DNA of 64,000 bases from Grimontia sedimenti (GCF_011045095.1 NZ_JAALDL010000001.1:529923-593922), one strand, 5' to 3'; positions 34,042 to 44,197 are shown, counted from the first letter of the stretch. A program made the numbers and translations. Notes: generated by a model from the letters alone, not told the origin.

Positions 34042-34803
34042 CTATTTCTTTTCGGCAACAAACTTTGGATGGATGTAAGACTGAGAGACGTCAACGACGG
34101 CTATGTCTTTAAAGAACTCACGGCCCAGAAGAACCGGAAATTCCATATGCGAACGGTCAGCCAGCGTAAATTGCGTTTTTTCATGCAGTTCACCCAGTCT
34201 GACACGCAGTTCTACAACCGGACGACGCTCCAGATCTTCAGTAGAAGCTTGACGGATCTTCACCCAGCGGGTCACTGGTGCTTCAATCGTTGCCAGCGGC
34301 TCGGACTCACCCTCGCCATTTTGGGTATGCGCAAGACTGAAGCGGACCCAAGTTTTACCGTCGCGTTCAAACTCCTGAATGTCAGTTGCATTTAGGGAAG
34401 ACGTCGTTGCGCCGGTGTCTACACGGGCCTTGTAGTTGGAGCCTGCTGCATCAATCCAAACCCACTCTTGCTCACCTAGCACAGCTTTATCGGATTTTTG
34501 TGGCACAGGCACTTCTTTCTCGACGTAGACCACTTGCGGTTCAGCTCGGTTCGCAGCTTCACGGGCTTGATTCTGACGCATGATTTTGAGTGTGTCAGAC
34601 ATATCAGCAACCTGTTGTTCAAGGGTTGCGATTTGTTCTTGCTGTGTTTGAACACTTTGGTTTAGCGACGAGTAGTCACTCTGAATGTTGGTCTCTATGT
34701 TACTGATTGCATTCAGGGTTTGCTGGTGCTGTTCCTGAGATGTAATGCTGCAGCCAGAGAGGACAGCAGAGAAAAGAATCAGCAATCCGCTGCGAGTTAG
34801 CAT
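34042..34803 (-). CDS. Retropepsin-like aspartic peptidase lipoprotein
   Basis: This 253-aa protein begins with a lipoprotein signal (SGLLILFSAVLSGCS, lipobox LSGC). A coiled-coil-like segment of about 80 aa follows (NAISNIETNIQSDYSS to TLKIMRQNQ). The catalytic domain shows RVDTGATTSSLNA, the DTG triad of single-chain retropepsins, and later FPVLLGREFFKD. It was formerly called a putative ATP-dependent zinc protease in databases. With the downstream 7TM and ligase genes it forms an envelope operon of unclear role. Confidence 0.85.
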   Translation of the reverse strand: MLTRSGLLILFSAVLSGCSITSQEQHQQTLNAISNIETNIQSDYSSLNQSVQTQQEQIATLEQQVADMSDTLKIMRQNQAREAANRAEPQVVYVEKEVPVPQKSDKAVLGEQEWVWIDAAGSNYKARVDTGATTSSLNATDIQEFERDGKTWVRFSLAHTQNGEGESEPLATIEAPVTRWVKIRQASTEDLERRPVVELRVRLGELHEKTQFTLADRSHMEFPVLLGREFFKDIAVVDVSQSYIHPKFVAEKK

Positions 34804-35248
34804 GTGGAGCTCCGTGCTGGGTGGTTAAGGCGTTGAAAATAGGAGTGTAGTTTATCCCGAAAAAAACGAAGCGAGAAGGGTGATTTGTCATATCTGAGTC
34901 AGGATTGTCGCTAATCTGAACATGCTGTTTTGTTGCAAACTTTCCGAAATTTATAATTGGGATTTCAGTCGCAAAAATTAGTGCCGGCGAATTAAACTGT
35001 CTTTGTGATTATTGTTGGCATGAAAAATCCGAACAGAATTTTATTACGTTCTCTGTAGACAGGCCTAAATTGTCTCTCGGTGCCGTGCTCGTGGTGTCTG
35101 AGCGGCTAGTGATATCGGACACGGTGGCGTAACTAAAGTGCTGGGCTTGTTAATTTATCTGACACTTTCCCCTGTGTTTTTCTTTGTAAAACGCCTTTTT
35201 ATTATTTCTGGCGATGGTTTTCCATGCTTACATTCAGGATGGTAATTC

Positions 35249-35329
35249 ATGCGCACGGAACCTTACTCTCTTGATCCTCGTACTCAAATTTTTGAGGGAT
35301 TAATCGCCTTAAACCCCATGCTTCAATAA
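35249..35329 (+). CDS. Possible 26-aa small ORF
   Basis: ATG to TAA, 26 aa (starts MRTEPYSLDPRTQ), with AGGA nine bases before the ATG. It lies 79 nt upstream of the KdgR operator and 229 nt before kdgR. No family; it may be chance. Confidence 0.25.
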   Translation: MRTEPYSLDPRTQIFEGLIALNPMLQ

Positions 35330-35407
35330 ACGGTTTATAAAAGGAAGTTGTTAATAAATAAACGTGAATCGAAAACAGTGAACTCTGACGAAATTAAAGA
35401 ATATTCT

Positions 35408-35426
35408 AATGGAACGCTGTTTCACT
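35408..35426 (+). promoter_or_regulatory. KdgR-type operator upstream of kdgR
   Basis: AATGGAACGCTGTTTCACT fits the enterobacterial KdgR consensus (AATRAAAYRYYRTTTYATT) at 17 of 19 positions. It is 132 bp before kdgR, so negative autoregulation is likely. Confidence 0.7.
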
Positions 35427-35557
35427 TTATTTATGATTGAAAGCCTATAGTGAATATCCATTCGCTTGAGATGTTTGATTGACAACCCTAATGGGTGCAA
35501 GCTCCTCAAGAGGCGATCTTTTGTTCCAAATATTGAGAATGTGAAGGTGTCCGTGTT

Positions 35558-36337
35558 ATGGCGTTAAACAATCAGCCCGAGTCAGTTTCATCTGTGCTGA
35601 AAACATTTGCGATTTTGCAGGCGTTGAGTTCGCAAAAAGACATTGGCGTGAGTGAGCTGGCGCAGAGACTCATGATGTCGAAAAGTACGGTATATCGTTT
35701 TCTCCAAACCATGAAGACGTTAGGGATCGTGTCGCAGGAGGGCGATTCAGAGCGCTATTCGCTGACGTTAAAGCTGTTCGAAATGGGAGCAGCTGCGCTT
35801 GAATACGTTGACTTGGTAGAGATCGCAAACGCTGAGATGAGTAATGTAGCGACTGTATCAGGAGAAGCAGTGAGTCTCGGGATAGAGGATGGCGACAGCT
35901 TTGTGTACGTTCATAAACTCGATGCTTCGCACAGCCTTGGTGTTCAGGCTCGCATAGGTAGCCGGCATTCGTTGGTTGATGCTGCGTTGGGTAACGTATT
36001 TTTGGCTCAAAAGAGCGAATCTGAAACAAAAAGGATCTGGCAAGAAACGGGTAGAGATGATCCTAGCTTAGCTGCCTTGATGATAAAACTCGAAGCAGTC
36101 CGTAAGAAAGGGTATGCGTTCGATAGAGAAGAACATGAGGCCGGGGTGATCGCTTTGGCGGTGCCTGTCTACGACAGATTCAACAGAGCGGTCGCCTCGT
36201 TGTCAGTTGATATACCAACTGTCCGCTACTCACAGGAGGTCTGCGACCGTTACAAAGAAGCGTTGCTTCAGGCCGCTGTAGCCATATCGTCAAAGCTGGG
36301 TTGCGCGAAATATCCTTATCAGCAAGCTGTGGCCTAG
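35558..36337 (+). CDS. kdgR: IclR-family regulator KdgR
   Basis: This 259-aa regulator has an N-terminal winged helix (residues about 10-75) with KSTVYRFLQTMKTLGIVSQEG, nearly identical to Escherichia/Dickeya KdgR in this part, and a C-terminal IclR ligand domain. KdgR represses pectin or uronate breakdown genes and is released by 2-keto-3-deoxygluconate. It fits the kdgK-eda pair 7 kb away and the nearby porin. A matching operator lies upstream. The effector is taken from family knowledge. Confidence 0.9.
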   Translation: MALNNQPESVSSVLKTFAILQALSSQKDIGVSELAQRLMMSKSTVYRFLQTMKTLGIVSQEGDSERYSLTLKLFEMGAAALEYVDLVEIANAEMSNVATVSGEAVSLGIEDGDSFVYVHKLDASHSLGVQARIGSRHSLVDAALGNVFLAQKSESETKRIWQETGRDDPSLAALMIKLEAVRKKGYAFDREEHEAGVIALAVPVYDRFNRAVASLSVDIPTVRYSQEVCDRYKEALLQAAVAISSKLGCAKYPYQQAVA

Positions 36338-36497
36338 GGGCAGAACCCTTCGGGCAGCGATTGAGGGGAATTCCTGCTGCGTTATCGGCTTCTCATGTAG
36401 GCTAGCTACACGTCGAAGCCTCTGCCTTGCATGAAGTCCCCACAAACTGCTGCAAGAATCATCACCAAAGATCAACAGCCCCTAACAGATAAAAAAA

Positions 36498-36521
36498 GTG
36501 CTATCACCAAGGTGATAGCAC
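36498..36521 (-). terminator. Terminator of the porin gene
   Basis: An 11-bp perfect stem (GTGCTATCACC / GGTGATAGCAC) with an AA loop; on the minus strand a run of seven T follows. A second hairpin (GTGGGGC / GCCCCAC, 36563-36582) lies closer to the gene. Confidence 0.88.
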
Positions 36522-36592
36522 AAAAGGAGTCGTAAAAATAAAAAAGAAATTAGCAGTGCATTGTGGGGCCGGCCTGCCCCACGGGTTATCCG

Positions 36593-37576
36593 TTAGAACG
36601 TGAGTTTCACGCCCAAACGAATGACGTCACCCTCTTTACGGTCTGTACCGTCTTTACCTTCACCTACCTGATAGTTCGCCCAAGTAGTGAAGTTATCGCT
36701 TACCTTGTAAGTCAGGCCAGTCGCGTAAGTGTCGATATCGAACGCTTTATCCACTGCCTTACCTTTTGCATGTTGGTAGGTGGCAAAAAGCGCCAAATCA
36801 TCGAGGGTATAAATTGAGGTCAAGGCGTATGTTTCACCGCTGTTTGGTGTGTTCAGGTCGATAGCATCAACATCAGCGTTAACAGTCAAAGAGCCCGCAT
36901 TTTGGAAGTCAACGTAGGCAGCACCTACCTTCAGAGATCCAAACGTCACGTCTGCTCCAACACCATAGGATTGTGCATCGTCGCCATCTGAGCCATAAAC
37001 TGCTGCAACTGAGAAGTTGCTTCCGCCATAATTAACTGACGCTGCGTAGTTTGAAGGATCTTTCTCGCCATTGTCGTTTACCTGGCTTTCTTTTGCTTCA
37101 TAGTTTGCTGAGAAGTCGAAGTCACCGACGGACTTGGTGTAACGAACACCATTTTGACCTACACCACCTTGGCTCACTGCGTAGATATTGGTGATTTCCA
37201 GACCGTTCGCCTTTTCCAGTGCACCGAAAGAGCTGCCAGTATCACCCAGAGAAAGCACGCCATACTTGGTATGTGAACCCGATAGCTTAAAGCCTTCTAG
37301 ACCGTCACTGCCGTTGATATAAGCAGAACCTGTCAGTTTAACGTCGTCGTTCAATTGGTAAGCCGCACTAAAAGAAACTTCACCACTTGATGTAACGTGG
37401 AATTCTTTTTTCTTAGTAGACTCACCATTTTTCTTAGCGTTTGATGAAGTGCTGTTCGCTTTTACGTGACCCGAAACGGAAAGGGTTAAAGTATCATTCT
37501 TGTATACATCCGCAGCCACTACTGCGTTCGAAGCCAAAATTGCTGGGATAATAAGGCCAAGAGTTTTTAGTTTCAT
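36593..37576 (-). CDS. General porin-like outer-membrane protein
   Basis: This 327-aa protein has a signal peptide (TLGLIIPAILASNAVVAA) and alternating hydrophobic strands ending in the typical RLGVKLTF C-terminal outer-membrane signature (last residue Phe). It resembles the Gram-negative porin superfamily. The start at 37576 follows AGGAA. CRP- and KdgR-like sites upstream and the neighbouring kdgR suggest uptake of oligosaccharides or acidic sugars; substrate is inference. Confidence 0.85.
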   Translation of the reverse strand: MKLKTLGLIIPAILASNAVVAADVYKNDTLTLSVSGHVKANSTSSNAKKNGESTKKKEFHVTSSGEVSFSAAYQLNDDVKLTGSAYINGSDGLEGFKLSGSHTKYGVLSLGDTGSSFGALEKANGLEITNIYAVSQGGVGQNGVRYTKSVGDFDFSANYEAKESQVNDNGEKDPSNYAASVNYGGSNFSVAAVYGSDGDDAQSYGVGADVTFGSLKVGAAYVDFQNAGSLTVNADVDAIDLNTPNSGETYALTSIYTLDDLALFATYQHAKGKAVDKAFDIDTYATGLTYKVSDNFTTWANYQVGEGKDGTDRKEGDVIRLGVKLTF

Positions 37577-37644
37577 TATTCGTTCCTTTTGCGTACGTAT
37601 CTCACAGGACACATCCAATACATGCTGCTTGTGTCTCGAATTAA

Positions 37645-37663
37645 ATATTCACGAAACGAATAT
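37645..37663. promoter_or_regulatory. Palindrome ATATTC-N7-GAATAT
   Basis: A 6-bp inverted repeat with 7-nt centre, about 70 bp upstream of the porin ATG. Possible operator, regulator unknown. Confidence 0.3.
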
Positions 37664-37672
37664 GAGATTAAA

Positions 37673-37689
37673 TTGAAATAATGTTTCAA
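37673..37689. promoter_or_regulatory. KdgR-like operator of the porin gene
   Basis: TTGAAATAATGTTTCAA, a near-perfect palindrome with the GAAA/TTTC halves of the KdgR consensus, about 97 bp upstream of the porin start. Confidence 0.55.
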
Positions 37690-37783
37690 AATATTCCGAA
37701 CAATGACTTACAAATCATCTTGGATTTCTAGTGGGGTTTGACTCGAAATTATTTGAATGGGAATGAAATTAATTGGTTTTTTG

Positions 37784-37799
37784 TGTGATCAAAATCACT
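37784..37799. promoter_or_regulatory. CRP (cAMP receptor) binding site
   Basis: TGTGATCAAAATCACT matches TGTGAN6TCACA with one mismatch. It lies 208 bp upstream of the porin ATG. Confidence 0.7.
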
Positions 37800-37876
37800 A
37801 TTAATTTTGGGGTGGGATTGACTCGAAGTGACGCTAAGTTGTCGGAAAATTTAACTATTTGATTCGAATATACGAC

Positions 37877-37901
37877 AAAAGGCAGCCGGGGCTGCCTTTT
37901 T
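37877..37901 (-). terminator. Terminator after cmoB
   Basis: AAAAGGCAGCC / GGCTGCCTTTT hairpin, 21 nt from the cmoB stop. Confidence 0.85.
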
Positions 37902-37921
37902 AATATCAGGAAGGTGTTATT

Positions 37922-38893
37922 TCAATCTGGGTTACGTGCAACCAAAATGGCGCGTTTTGGTGCCGGATAACCTTCAACCGTTTTTGTTGGATCATTCGGG
38001 TCAAGATAATCAGGCAGCGAATTGTGCGTCATCCAATCTGTTGTCCGCTGTTCGTCTGTTGTCGTTACACATTCATCAACAATACGCACGTCCACGAAAC
38101 CAACTTTTTCAAGCCACACTTTCAGCGCTTTCGCGGAAGGGAAGAAGTAGACATTGTGCATTTGCGCGTAACGACTAAATGGCACCAGCACCGCGTTTTC
38201 ATCGCCATCAATTACCAGCGTTTCCAATACGAGTTCGCCATTTTTCACCAATTGGTTTTTCAGTTGGATCAAATGATCAAGCGGTGAGCGGCGGTGGTAC
38301 AGCACGCCCATGCTGAATACGGTATCGAATGCTTTCAGCTCTGGCAGCTTTTCAATACCCAGAGGAAGCAGGTGAGCACGTTGGTCTTTGCCCATCATGC
38401 GGCGAATTGCTTCAAACTGGACGAGGAACAATTCAGAAGGATCGATACCTACTGTCAGCTCTGCACCTTCACCCAGCATGCGCCACATGTGGTAGCCGTT
38501 TCCACAGCCTACATCCAATACATAGCGGCCTTTCAGTGGAGAGATATGCGGTAGCACACGATCCCATTTCCAATCCGAGCGCCACTCGGTATCTATATTG
38601 ATGCCATGAACATTGTAAGGACCTTTGCGCCACGGGTGGAAAGCGCGTAGCAGGTTTTCAATCTTCGCACGCTGGCCAGCCGGCAATTCGTCTTCTGTAC
38701 CAATGGTCACGCTATCTTTCAGGTCAATCGTAGAAGGCGCATCCATTGGGATCTTCTTCAGCACGCGCATCCATTTTGGCAGATCACCATGTGGCTGGTT
38801 TTGCCAGTCCGTCAATTGCGCTGGCAATACATTCAGCCAGTTCTGCAGACGGTTTTTAGCAATCAATTGGTAGAAGTCAGAAAAATCGAACAT
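37922..38893 (-). CDS. cmoB: tRNA U34 carboxymethyltransferase
   Basis: CmoB transfers a carboxymethyl group from carboxy-SAM to 5-hydroxyuridine at tRNA position 34, giving cmo5U. The 323-aa protein has the Rossmann motif [15 protein letters not shown] and the region [16 protein letters not shown], and the family ending [13 protein letters not shown]. Length is normal. cmoA, which makes the carboxy-SAM substrate, is upstream on the same strand (103 nt apart), so the two likely form one unit. Confidence 0.95.
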   Translation of the reverse strand: MFDFSDFYQLIAKNRLQNWLNVLPAQLTDWQNQPHGDLPKWMRVLKKIPMDAPSTIDLKDSVTIGTEDELPAGQRAKIENLLRAFHPWRKGPYNVHGINIDTEWRSDWKWDRVLPHISPLKGRYVLDVGCGNGYHMWRMLGEGAELTVGIDPSELFLVQFEAIRRMMGKDQRAHLLPLGIEKLPELKAFDTVFSMGVLYHRRSPLDHLIQLKNQLVKNGELVLETLVIDGDENAVLVPFSRYAQMHNVYFFPSAKALKVWLEKVGFVDVRIVDECVTTTDEQRTTDWMTHNSLPDYLDPNDPTKTVEGYPAPKRAILVARNPD

Positions 38894-38995
38894 AGGTATC
38901 GTCTTATGGTTTTTCGTATTGCGCCAGCTTACCTAACGCGATGAATTTGTTTAGCTAGGGTCAAAAAGACCCTAGGGGCTGTTGACCTTTGGTGG

Positions 38996-39748
<753 letters not shown>

Positions 39749-40001
39749 TTACCGTCAATCTCTGCATTCCTGAGATTCGGCATTACTACACTCGTTGATG
39801 CCAGTTTCCATCCAGCATCGAAAGGGCGCGTATTGTAGAGAATTTTGCTTCGCTTGTCTCTATCCTGCTTGTATTGAGCTCAATGTATGAATTGTCGGGT
39901 CATTGAATTTCGTCAAGTTGTCGGCTTTTAAATACAGCGACCGTTTTCCGTTTTGTCATGTTCCATGCTATAAGTGAGCTGATCTTGTTCAGGAAGTGAT
40001 T

Positions 40002-40787
40002 ATGTTAGAGCAAACCATCGAAAACAGAATGTCCGCGATTTACAACGTCGATACTTCGTCTTTGAGCCGCAAGCAGCTTGCCATGCGTGACAGAGAGAAA
40101 GAGCTGTTGGAAATCGCGCGTGATGTTGTGATGCGTGAAGGCTTTGCTCAACTGACTATGGATAAAGTGGCTGCAGCTAGCTCGTACTCCAAGGGAACAA
40201 TTTATAATCACTTTAACAGCAAAGAAGACCTCATTGCGGCTCTGGCGATTGAAGCGCTAAGTCGTGAGCTACCAATGTTTAAACGTTCTTTGGCATTTGA
40301 TGGCTCCAGCCGCGAGAAATGTATCGCCATGCATGCAGGCTACTTCGTTTTCTCCCAACTCGAGCCCATTCTCTCCATGTGTGCCATGGTCAGCCGCACG
40401 CCTGCTGTGACAGAAAAAAGTGCGCCTGAGCGCCTGCAAAAACTCAATGAGCTGGAAGAAATAGCGGTATCTATTGGTGATGCGTTCATCCAAAACGGTA
40501 TTAATTCGGGTGAGCTGGTGTTGAATCCTGGTGTCACATCAGACAACGTTGTGTTTGCTAACTGGGCGATGGGGTTTGGTACCAACGCCTTGGTTCATAA
40601 CGCGGAACACAGCACTTGTGTGTCACGCCAATTGAATCACAATATTGTCCTTCAAAACATTAACTTCCTACTGGATGGTCTTGGTTGGAAGCCGTTGTCG
40701 ACTGAGTTCGACTATGAGCAAACCTGGGCCCGTGCAAGGAAAGAACTCTTCTCTGAGGAACTTGCTCTTCTCGGGCAAGAAGCCTAA
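40002..40787 (+). CDS. TetR-family regulator of the export operon
   Basis: This 261-aa TetR/AcrR regulator has an N-terminal helix-turn-helix domain starting near residue 25 (RDREKELLEIARDVVMREG then YSKGTIYNHFNSKEDL) and a long C-terminal ligand domain. The ATG at 40002 with AGGA seven bases before is preferred to a GTG two codons upstream. Five palindromic TGACGNNNCGTCA sites start 3 bases after its stop and fill the space to the exporter gene, so this protein is very likely their ligand-responsive binder. Confidence 0.9.
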   Translation: MLEQTIENRMSAIYNVDTSSLSRKQLAMRDREKELLEIARDVVMREGFAQLTMDKVAAASSYSKGTIYNHFNSKEDLIAALAIEALSRELPMFKRSLAFDGSSREKCIAMHAGYFVFSQLEPILSMCAMVSRTPAVTEKSAPERLQKLNELEEIAVSIGDAFIQNGINSGELVLNPGVTSDNVVFANWAMGFGTNALVHNAEHSTCVSRQLNHNIVLQNINFLLDGLGWKPLSTEFDYEQTWARARKELFSEELALLGQEA

Positions 40788-40790
40788 TTC

Positions 40791-41019
40791 TGACGAATCG
40801 TCAAAAAATACTTTCAATGTGATACTGGTTGATCTATATTGACGAAACGTCATTTATGACGGATCGTCAACTTCCTGTTGTTTGGAATGTTGTCTTGGCG
40901 CATGAGCGCCTTTTAATTTTTCCAATTTTGACGTTTCGTCAAGGTTGGTTCGGAAATCTGTTGAGTCTTACTAAGCCACTGTGTTGGCTTTTTAAAGCGG
41001 ATTTATTGACGAATCGTCA
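40791..41019. promoter_or_regulatory. Cluster of five palindromic operators TGACG-N3-CGTCA
   Basis: Perfect 5-bp inverted repeats occur at 40791-40803, 40840-40852, 40857-40869, 40929-40941 and 41007-41019, with centres AAT, AAA, GAT, TTT and AAT. The second and third centres are 17 bp apart. A possible TTTCAA-N17-TATATT promoter lies at about 40812-40840. The last site abuts the exporter ribosome site. Most likely bound by the adjacent TetR protein. Confidence 0.85.
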
Positions 41020-41034
41020 CAAACGGAGCCTGTG

Positions 41035-43356
41035 ATGAACAGAGACCTTTCCCAATGGCCAACCTTAAGGCCATGGTTGTTTTTAATCCTAAGTGTTTTG
41101 ATTTCCCTGCTCGCGGCGTTTGGTGCTTCCAAACTGTATTTCCGCGGCGATTACCAAATCTTCTTTGATGAAGGAAACCCTCAGCTTCAGGCGTTTAAAG
41201 AGCTGGAGGCCACCTTCAACAAAACCGATACCCTATCCATCGTGATTGCACCTGCTAATGGTGACGTCTTCACTGAAGAAAATCTGTCACTGGTAAAGCA
41301 ACTGACCGATGAAGCCTGGCAAACCCCTTATGCCAGCCGTGTTGATTCCATTACCAACTACCAGCATACGTCAGCAGAAGAAGATGATTTGTTGGTCGAG
41401 GACTTGGCAGCGGATTACATCGAGTTGGATGCATCACGTCTCGCCTATATCCGAGATGTGGCATTGAACGAACCGCGACTTGTGGGTTCAAGTGTGTCAC
41501 AGGATGGCAGTGTCGCTGTCGTGATGATTACATTCCAACTTCCTGACGGTGACCAGAGTGTTGAAGTCAATGAAATCTCAGTTTTTACTGACCAGTTGCT
41601 CGACAGAGTTAGCCAGTCACACAGCGATGTAGAGTTTCATCTTGGCGGGATCATTGCCCTGAACAATGCCTTTGCTCTCGCTGCCATGGATGACGGCAAT
41701 ACATTGGTACCTATGATGTTCTTGGTGATTCTGGTCTTTCTGGGTTTCATGCTGCGTTCGTGGAAGTTTGTTTTTGCCACGCTGGTGGTCATCGTACTCA
41801 CCATCGCCAGCACAATGGGATTACTTGGCTGGGTGGGGCACTACCTCAATAACGGTACCGTGAACGTACCGACGCTGATCATGACGTTGGCGGTGGCGGA
41901 CTGTGTTCACCTGATTACGTCTTATGCTCATGCGCTTCGTGAAGGAAAAGCGAAATCTGAGGCTATCAGCTATGCCTTGAAGCTGAACTTCCTTGCACTG
42001 TTGATCACCTCGGTCACCACTTCTATCGGTTTCCTGATGATGAATGCATCGAACTCGCCGGTACTTCGTGACATGGGTAACTTGGCAGCGGTGGGTGTGA
42101 TGATTGCGTTCTTCCTCTCCGTGACCTTGCTACCGGCATTGCTACAACTGATGCCAGTGAAAGTGAAGCAATCGCAAAGCTCGGGCAAGAAGGTGATGGG
42201 CTGGATTGCTGATTCAGTCATTCGCCACCACAAAATGATTTTGCCTGTCAGTGCTGTTGTGGTGGTACTGAGCAGCATGTTGCTGGTTCAGAACCAAGTG
42301 AACGATAACTCAGTGGAGTACTTTGGCCCTGAAAACACCTTCCGTCAGGCAGCTGACTTTATGGAAGAGAACATCAGCGGTACAACGGCCATCAGCTTGT
42401 CGATTAAATCTGGCCAGCCTCAAGGCATCACCCAGCCTGAGTTCTTACAAGCCGTGAACGGTTTTACGGATTGGCTGCGTATTCAGCCGGAAGTCGACCA
42501 TGTTGCGTCTATCTCAGACACGTTCAAGCGTTTGAACAAAAACATGCATGGCGATGATGAAGCCTACTATCAATTGCCGACCGATCCCGAGCTAGCGGCC
42601 CAATACCTGCTGCTTTATGAGATGTCGCTGCCTTACGGCCTCGACCTCAACAACGAAATAAACATTGATAAATCGGCAGTGAAGTTGCTGCTTACTGTCG
42701 ACAACTTGGGCAGCGTTGAACTCATCGATCTTGAGCAGCGCATGGATAAATGGTTTGCCGCTAATGCGCCGCAGTTCGACATGACCTCTTCCGGTCCGAA
42801 CCTGATGTTTGCCCACATTGGCGAAACCAATATGGAAAGCATGCTCAAGACCTTGCCGATTGCACTGGTGCTGATTTCTGGTCTGCTGGTCTTTGCGCTG
42901 CGTTCATGGCGACTGGGTGCGATCAGTCTGGTGCCTAACCTTGCTCCTGCCATTATCGGCTTTGGTTTGTGGGCTGTGATTTCAGGTGAAATCAATCTGG
43001 GACTTTCTATTGTCGTGACCCTCACGCTTGGCATCGTGGTGGATGACACGGTTCACTTCCTATCCAAGTATCGCTATGCGCGCCTTCAAGGACGCAATGT
43101 TGAAGAAGGTATCCGTTACGCATTCAGCACCGTTGGCCGTGCACTGTGGATCACCACAGTCGTGCTGGTGGCAGGCTTCAGTGTGCTGGCAACGTCTGTA
43201 TTCCGCTTAAACGCTGATATGGGCATGTTGAGTGCCATGGTGATATTCATTGCGCTGATGGTCGATTTCATTCTTCTGCCTGCAGTATTGCTGGTTGCCG
43301 ACCGCAAGCCCTACGCCAGTGAATCGGAAAATCTGGTGGCACAAACCGCCCAATAG
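41035..43356 (+). CDS. RND/MMPL-family exporter
   Basis: This 773-aa protein has about 12 membrane segments in two halves, each led by a large periplasmic loop (after the first helix and again from about residue 425), the architecture of hydrophobe/hopanoid-type RND proteins. Motifs of the membrane core (NGTVNVPTLIMTLAVADCVHL and LGIVVDDTVHFLSKYR) are the conserved helix-4-type charge positions. The ATG at 41035 has GGAG six bases upstream. It leads a three-gene operon with a LolA-like and an outer-membrane protein; a lipid or hydrophobic substrate is plausible. Confidence 0.85.
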   Translation: MNRDLSQWPTLRPWLFLILSVLISLLAAFGASKLYFRGDYQIFFDEGNPQLQAFKELEATFNKTDTLSIVIAPANGDVFTEENLSLVKQLTDEAWQTPYASRVDSITNYQHTSAEEDDLLVEDLAADYIELDASRLAYIRDVALNEPRLVGSSVSQDGSVAVVMITFQLPDGDQSVEVNEISVFTDQLLDRVSQSHSDVEFHLGGIIALNNAFALAAMDDGNTLVPMMFLVILVFLGFMLRSWKFVFATLVVIVLTIASTMGLLGWVGHYLNNGTVNVPTLIMTLAVADCVHLITSYAHALREGKAKSEAISYALKLNFLALLITSVTTSIGFLMMNASNSPVLRDMGNLAAVGVMIAFFLSVTLLPALLQLMPVKVKQSQSSGKKVMGWIADSVIRHHKMILPVSAVVVVLSSMLLVQNQVNDNSVEYFGPENTFRQAADFMEENISGTTAISLSIKSGQPQGITQPEFLQAVNGFTDWLRIQPEVDHVASISDTFKRLNKNMHGDDEAYYQLPTDPELAAQYLLLYEMSLPYGLDLNNEINIDKSAVKLLLTVDNLGSVELIDLEQRMDKWFAANAPQFDMTSSGPNLMFAHIGETNMESMLKTLPIALVLISGLLVFALRSWRLGAISLVPNLAPAIIGFGLWAVISGEINLGLSIVVTLTLGIVVDDTVHFLSKYRYARLQGRNVEEGIRYAFSTVGRALWITTVVLVAGFSVLATSVFRLNADMGMLSAMVIFIALMVDFILLPAVLLVADRKPYASESENLVAQTAQ

Positions 43357-43394
43357 ACGAACAGACAAAAGACAAAAATATCAAGGAGAGAAAG

Positions 43395-44189
43395 ATGAGC
43401 ACGATGAAGAAGTTAAGTCAGGCGGTGGTGGTGTCATTGAGCCTGTTTAGCGTATCAATGCCGCTGATGGCAGATGAAGCACGCGGCTTGGAAATTGCTC
43501 AAGAGCGCAAAAAGCGCGATGAAGGGTGGGGCGATAGTGCTTCCACCCTGACGATGGTGCTGCAAAATGCCAATGGTGATACTAGTGAGCGCAAACTGCG
43601 CATCAACACATTGGAAGTGGCAGATGACGGAGATAAAGGCCTGACGATTTTTGATGAGCCGCGCGATGTGCGAGGCACAGTATTTCTGAACTATTCGCAT
43701 GTGACAGGCCCAGATGACCAGTGGCTATATCTGCCAGCGCTTAAACGCACTAAGCGAATTGCATCGCGCAACAAATCAGGTCCATTTATGGGCAGTGAGT
43801 TTGCCTATGAAGATCTGAGTTCATTTGAACTGGAAAAATACCGCTTTAACTATTTAGGTGATGAGTCTGTCGAAGGCCTGGATAGCTTTGTGGTGGAGCA
43901 AATTCCAACTGACAAATATTCCGGTTATACCCGTCAGAAAGTGTGGCTGGATAAAGAGCACTATCGCCCGCTGAAAATCGAGTTTTACGACCGTCGTGAC
44001 ACTTTGCTGAAAACACTGAGCTTCGCGGACTACCAGCAGTATATGGACCAGTATTGGCGTGCACTTGAAATGGTGATGGAAAACCACCAGACCGGAAAAG
44101 TCACCACATTGACCACTAGCAAACTGGCATTCAACACGGGGCTTGAAGAAAAAGATTTCTCCAAATCCAGCCTGAAACGTGCGCGCTAG
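43395..44189 (+). CDS. LolA-like outer-membrane lipoprotein-sorting protein
   Basis: This 264-aa periplasmic protein has a signal peptide (LSLFSVSMPLMADEA) and the fold of outer-membrane lipoprotein-sorting proteins: SSTLTMVLQNANGDTSERKL, PEDQWLYLPAL-type region (here DDQWLYLPALKRTKRI) and VEQIPTDKYSGYTRQKVWLD. AAGGAGAG precedes the ATG. It sits between the RND exporter and an outer-membrane protein, suggesting it ferries the exported substrate across the periplasm. The stop is 8 nt before the next start. Confidence 0.85.
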   Translation: MSTMKKLSQAVVVSLSLFSVSMPLMADEARGLEIAQERKKRDEGWGDSASTLTMVLQNANGDTSERKLRINTLEVADDGDKGLTIFDEPRDVRGTVFLNYSHVTGPDDQWLYLPALKRTKRIASRNKSGPFMGSEFAYEDLSSFELEKYRFNYLGDESVEGLDSFVVEQIPTDKYSGYTRQKVWLDKEHYRPLKIEFYDRRDTLLKTLSFADYQQYMDQYWRALEMVMENHQTGKVTTLTTSKLAFNTGLEEKDFSKSSLKRAR

Positions 44190-44197
44190 GAGGTTGG

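Larger units (their letters stand above)
34804..35557. other. Long intergenic region upstream of kdgR
   Basis: A 754-nt region, AT-rich. It contains a KdgR-like operator (35408-35426) and a possible 26-codon ORF (35249-35329). The left part is the promoter side of the retropepsin operon. I see no RNA gene, terminator or repeat. Confidence 0.5.
37577..37921. other. Promoter region of the porin gene
   Basis: Holds a palindrome like a KdgR site (37673-37689), another palindrome (37645-37663), a good CRP site (37784-37799) and the terminator of cmoB (37877-37901). Confidence 0.6.

Noticed and set aside
36563-36582. GC-rich hairpin after the porin gene as a second terminator
   Set aside because: It has no T run; the stronger hairpin at 36498-36521 is the better terminator, so it is only mentioned there.
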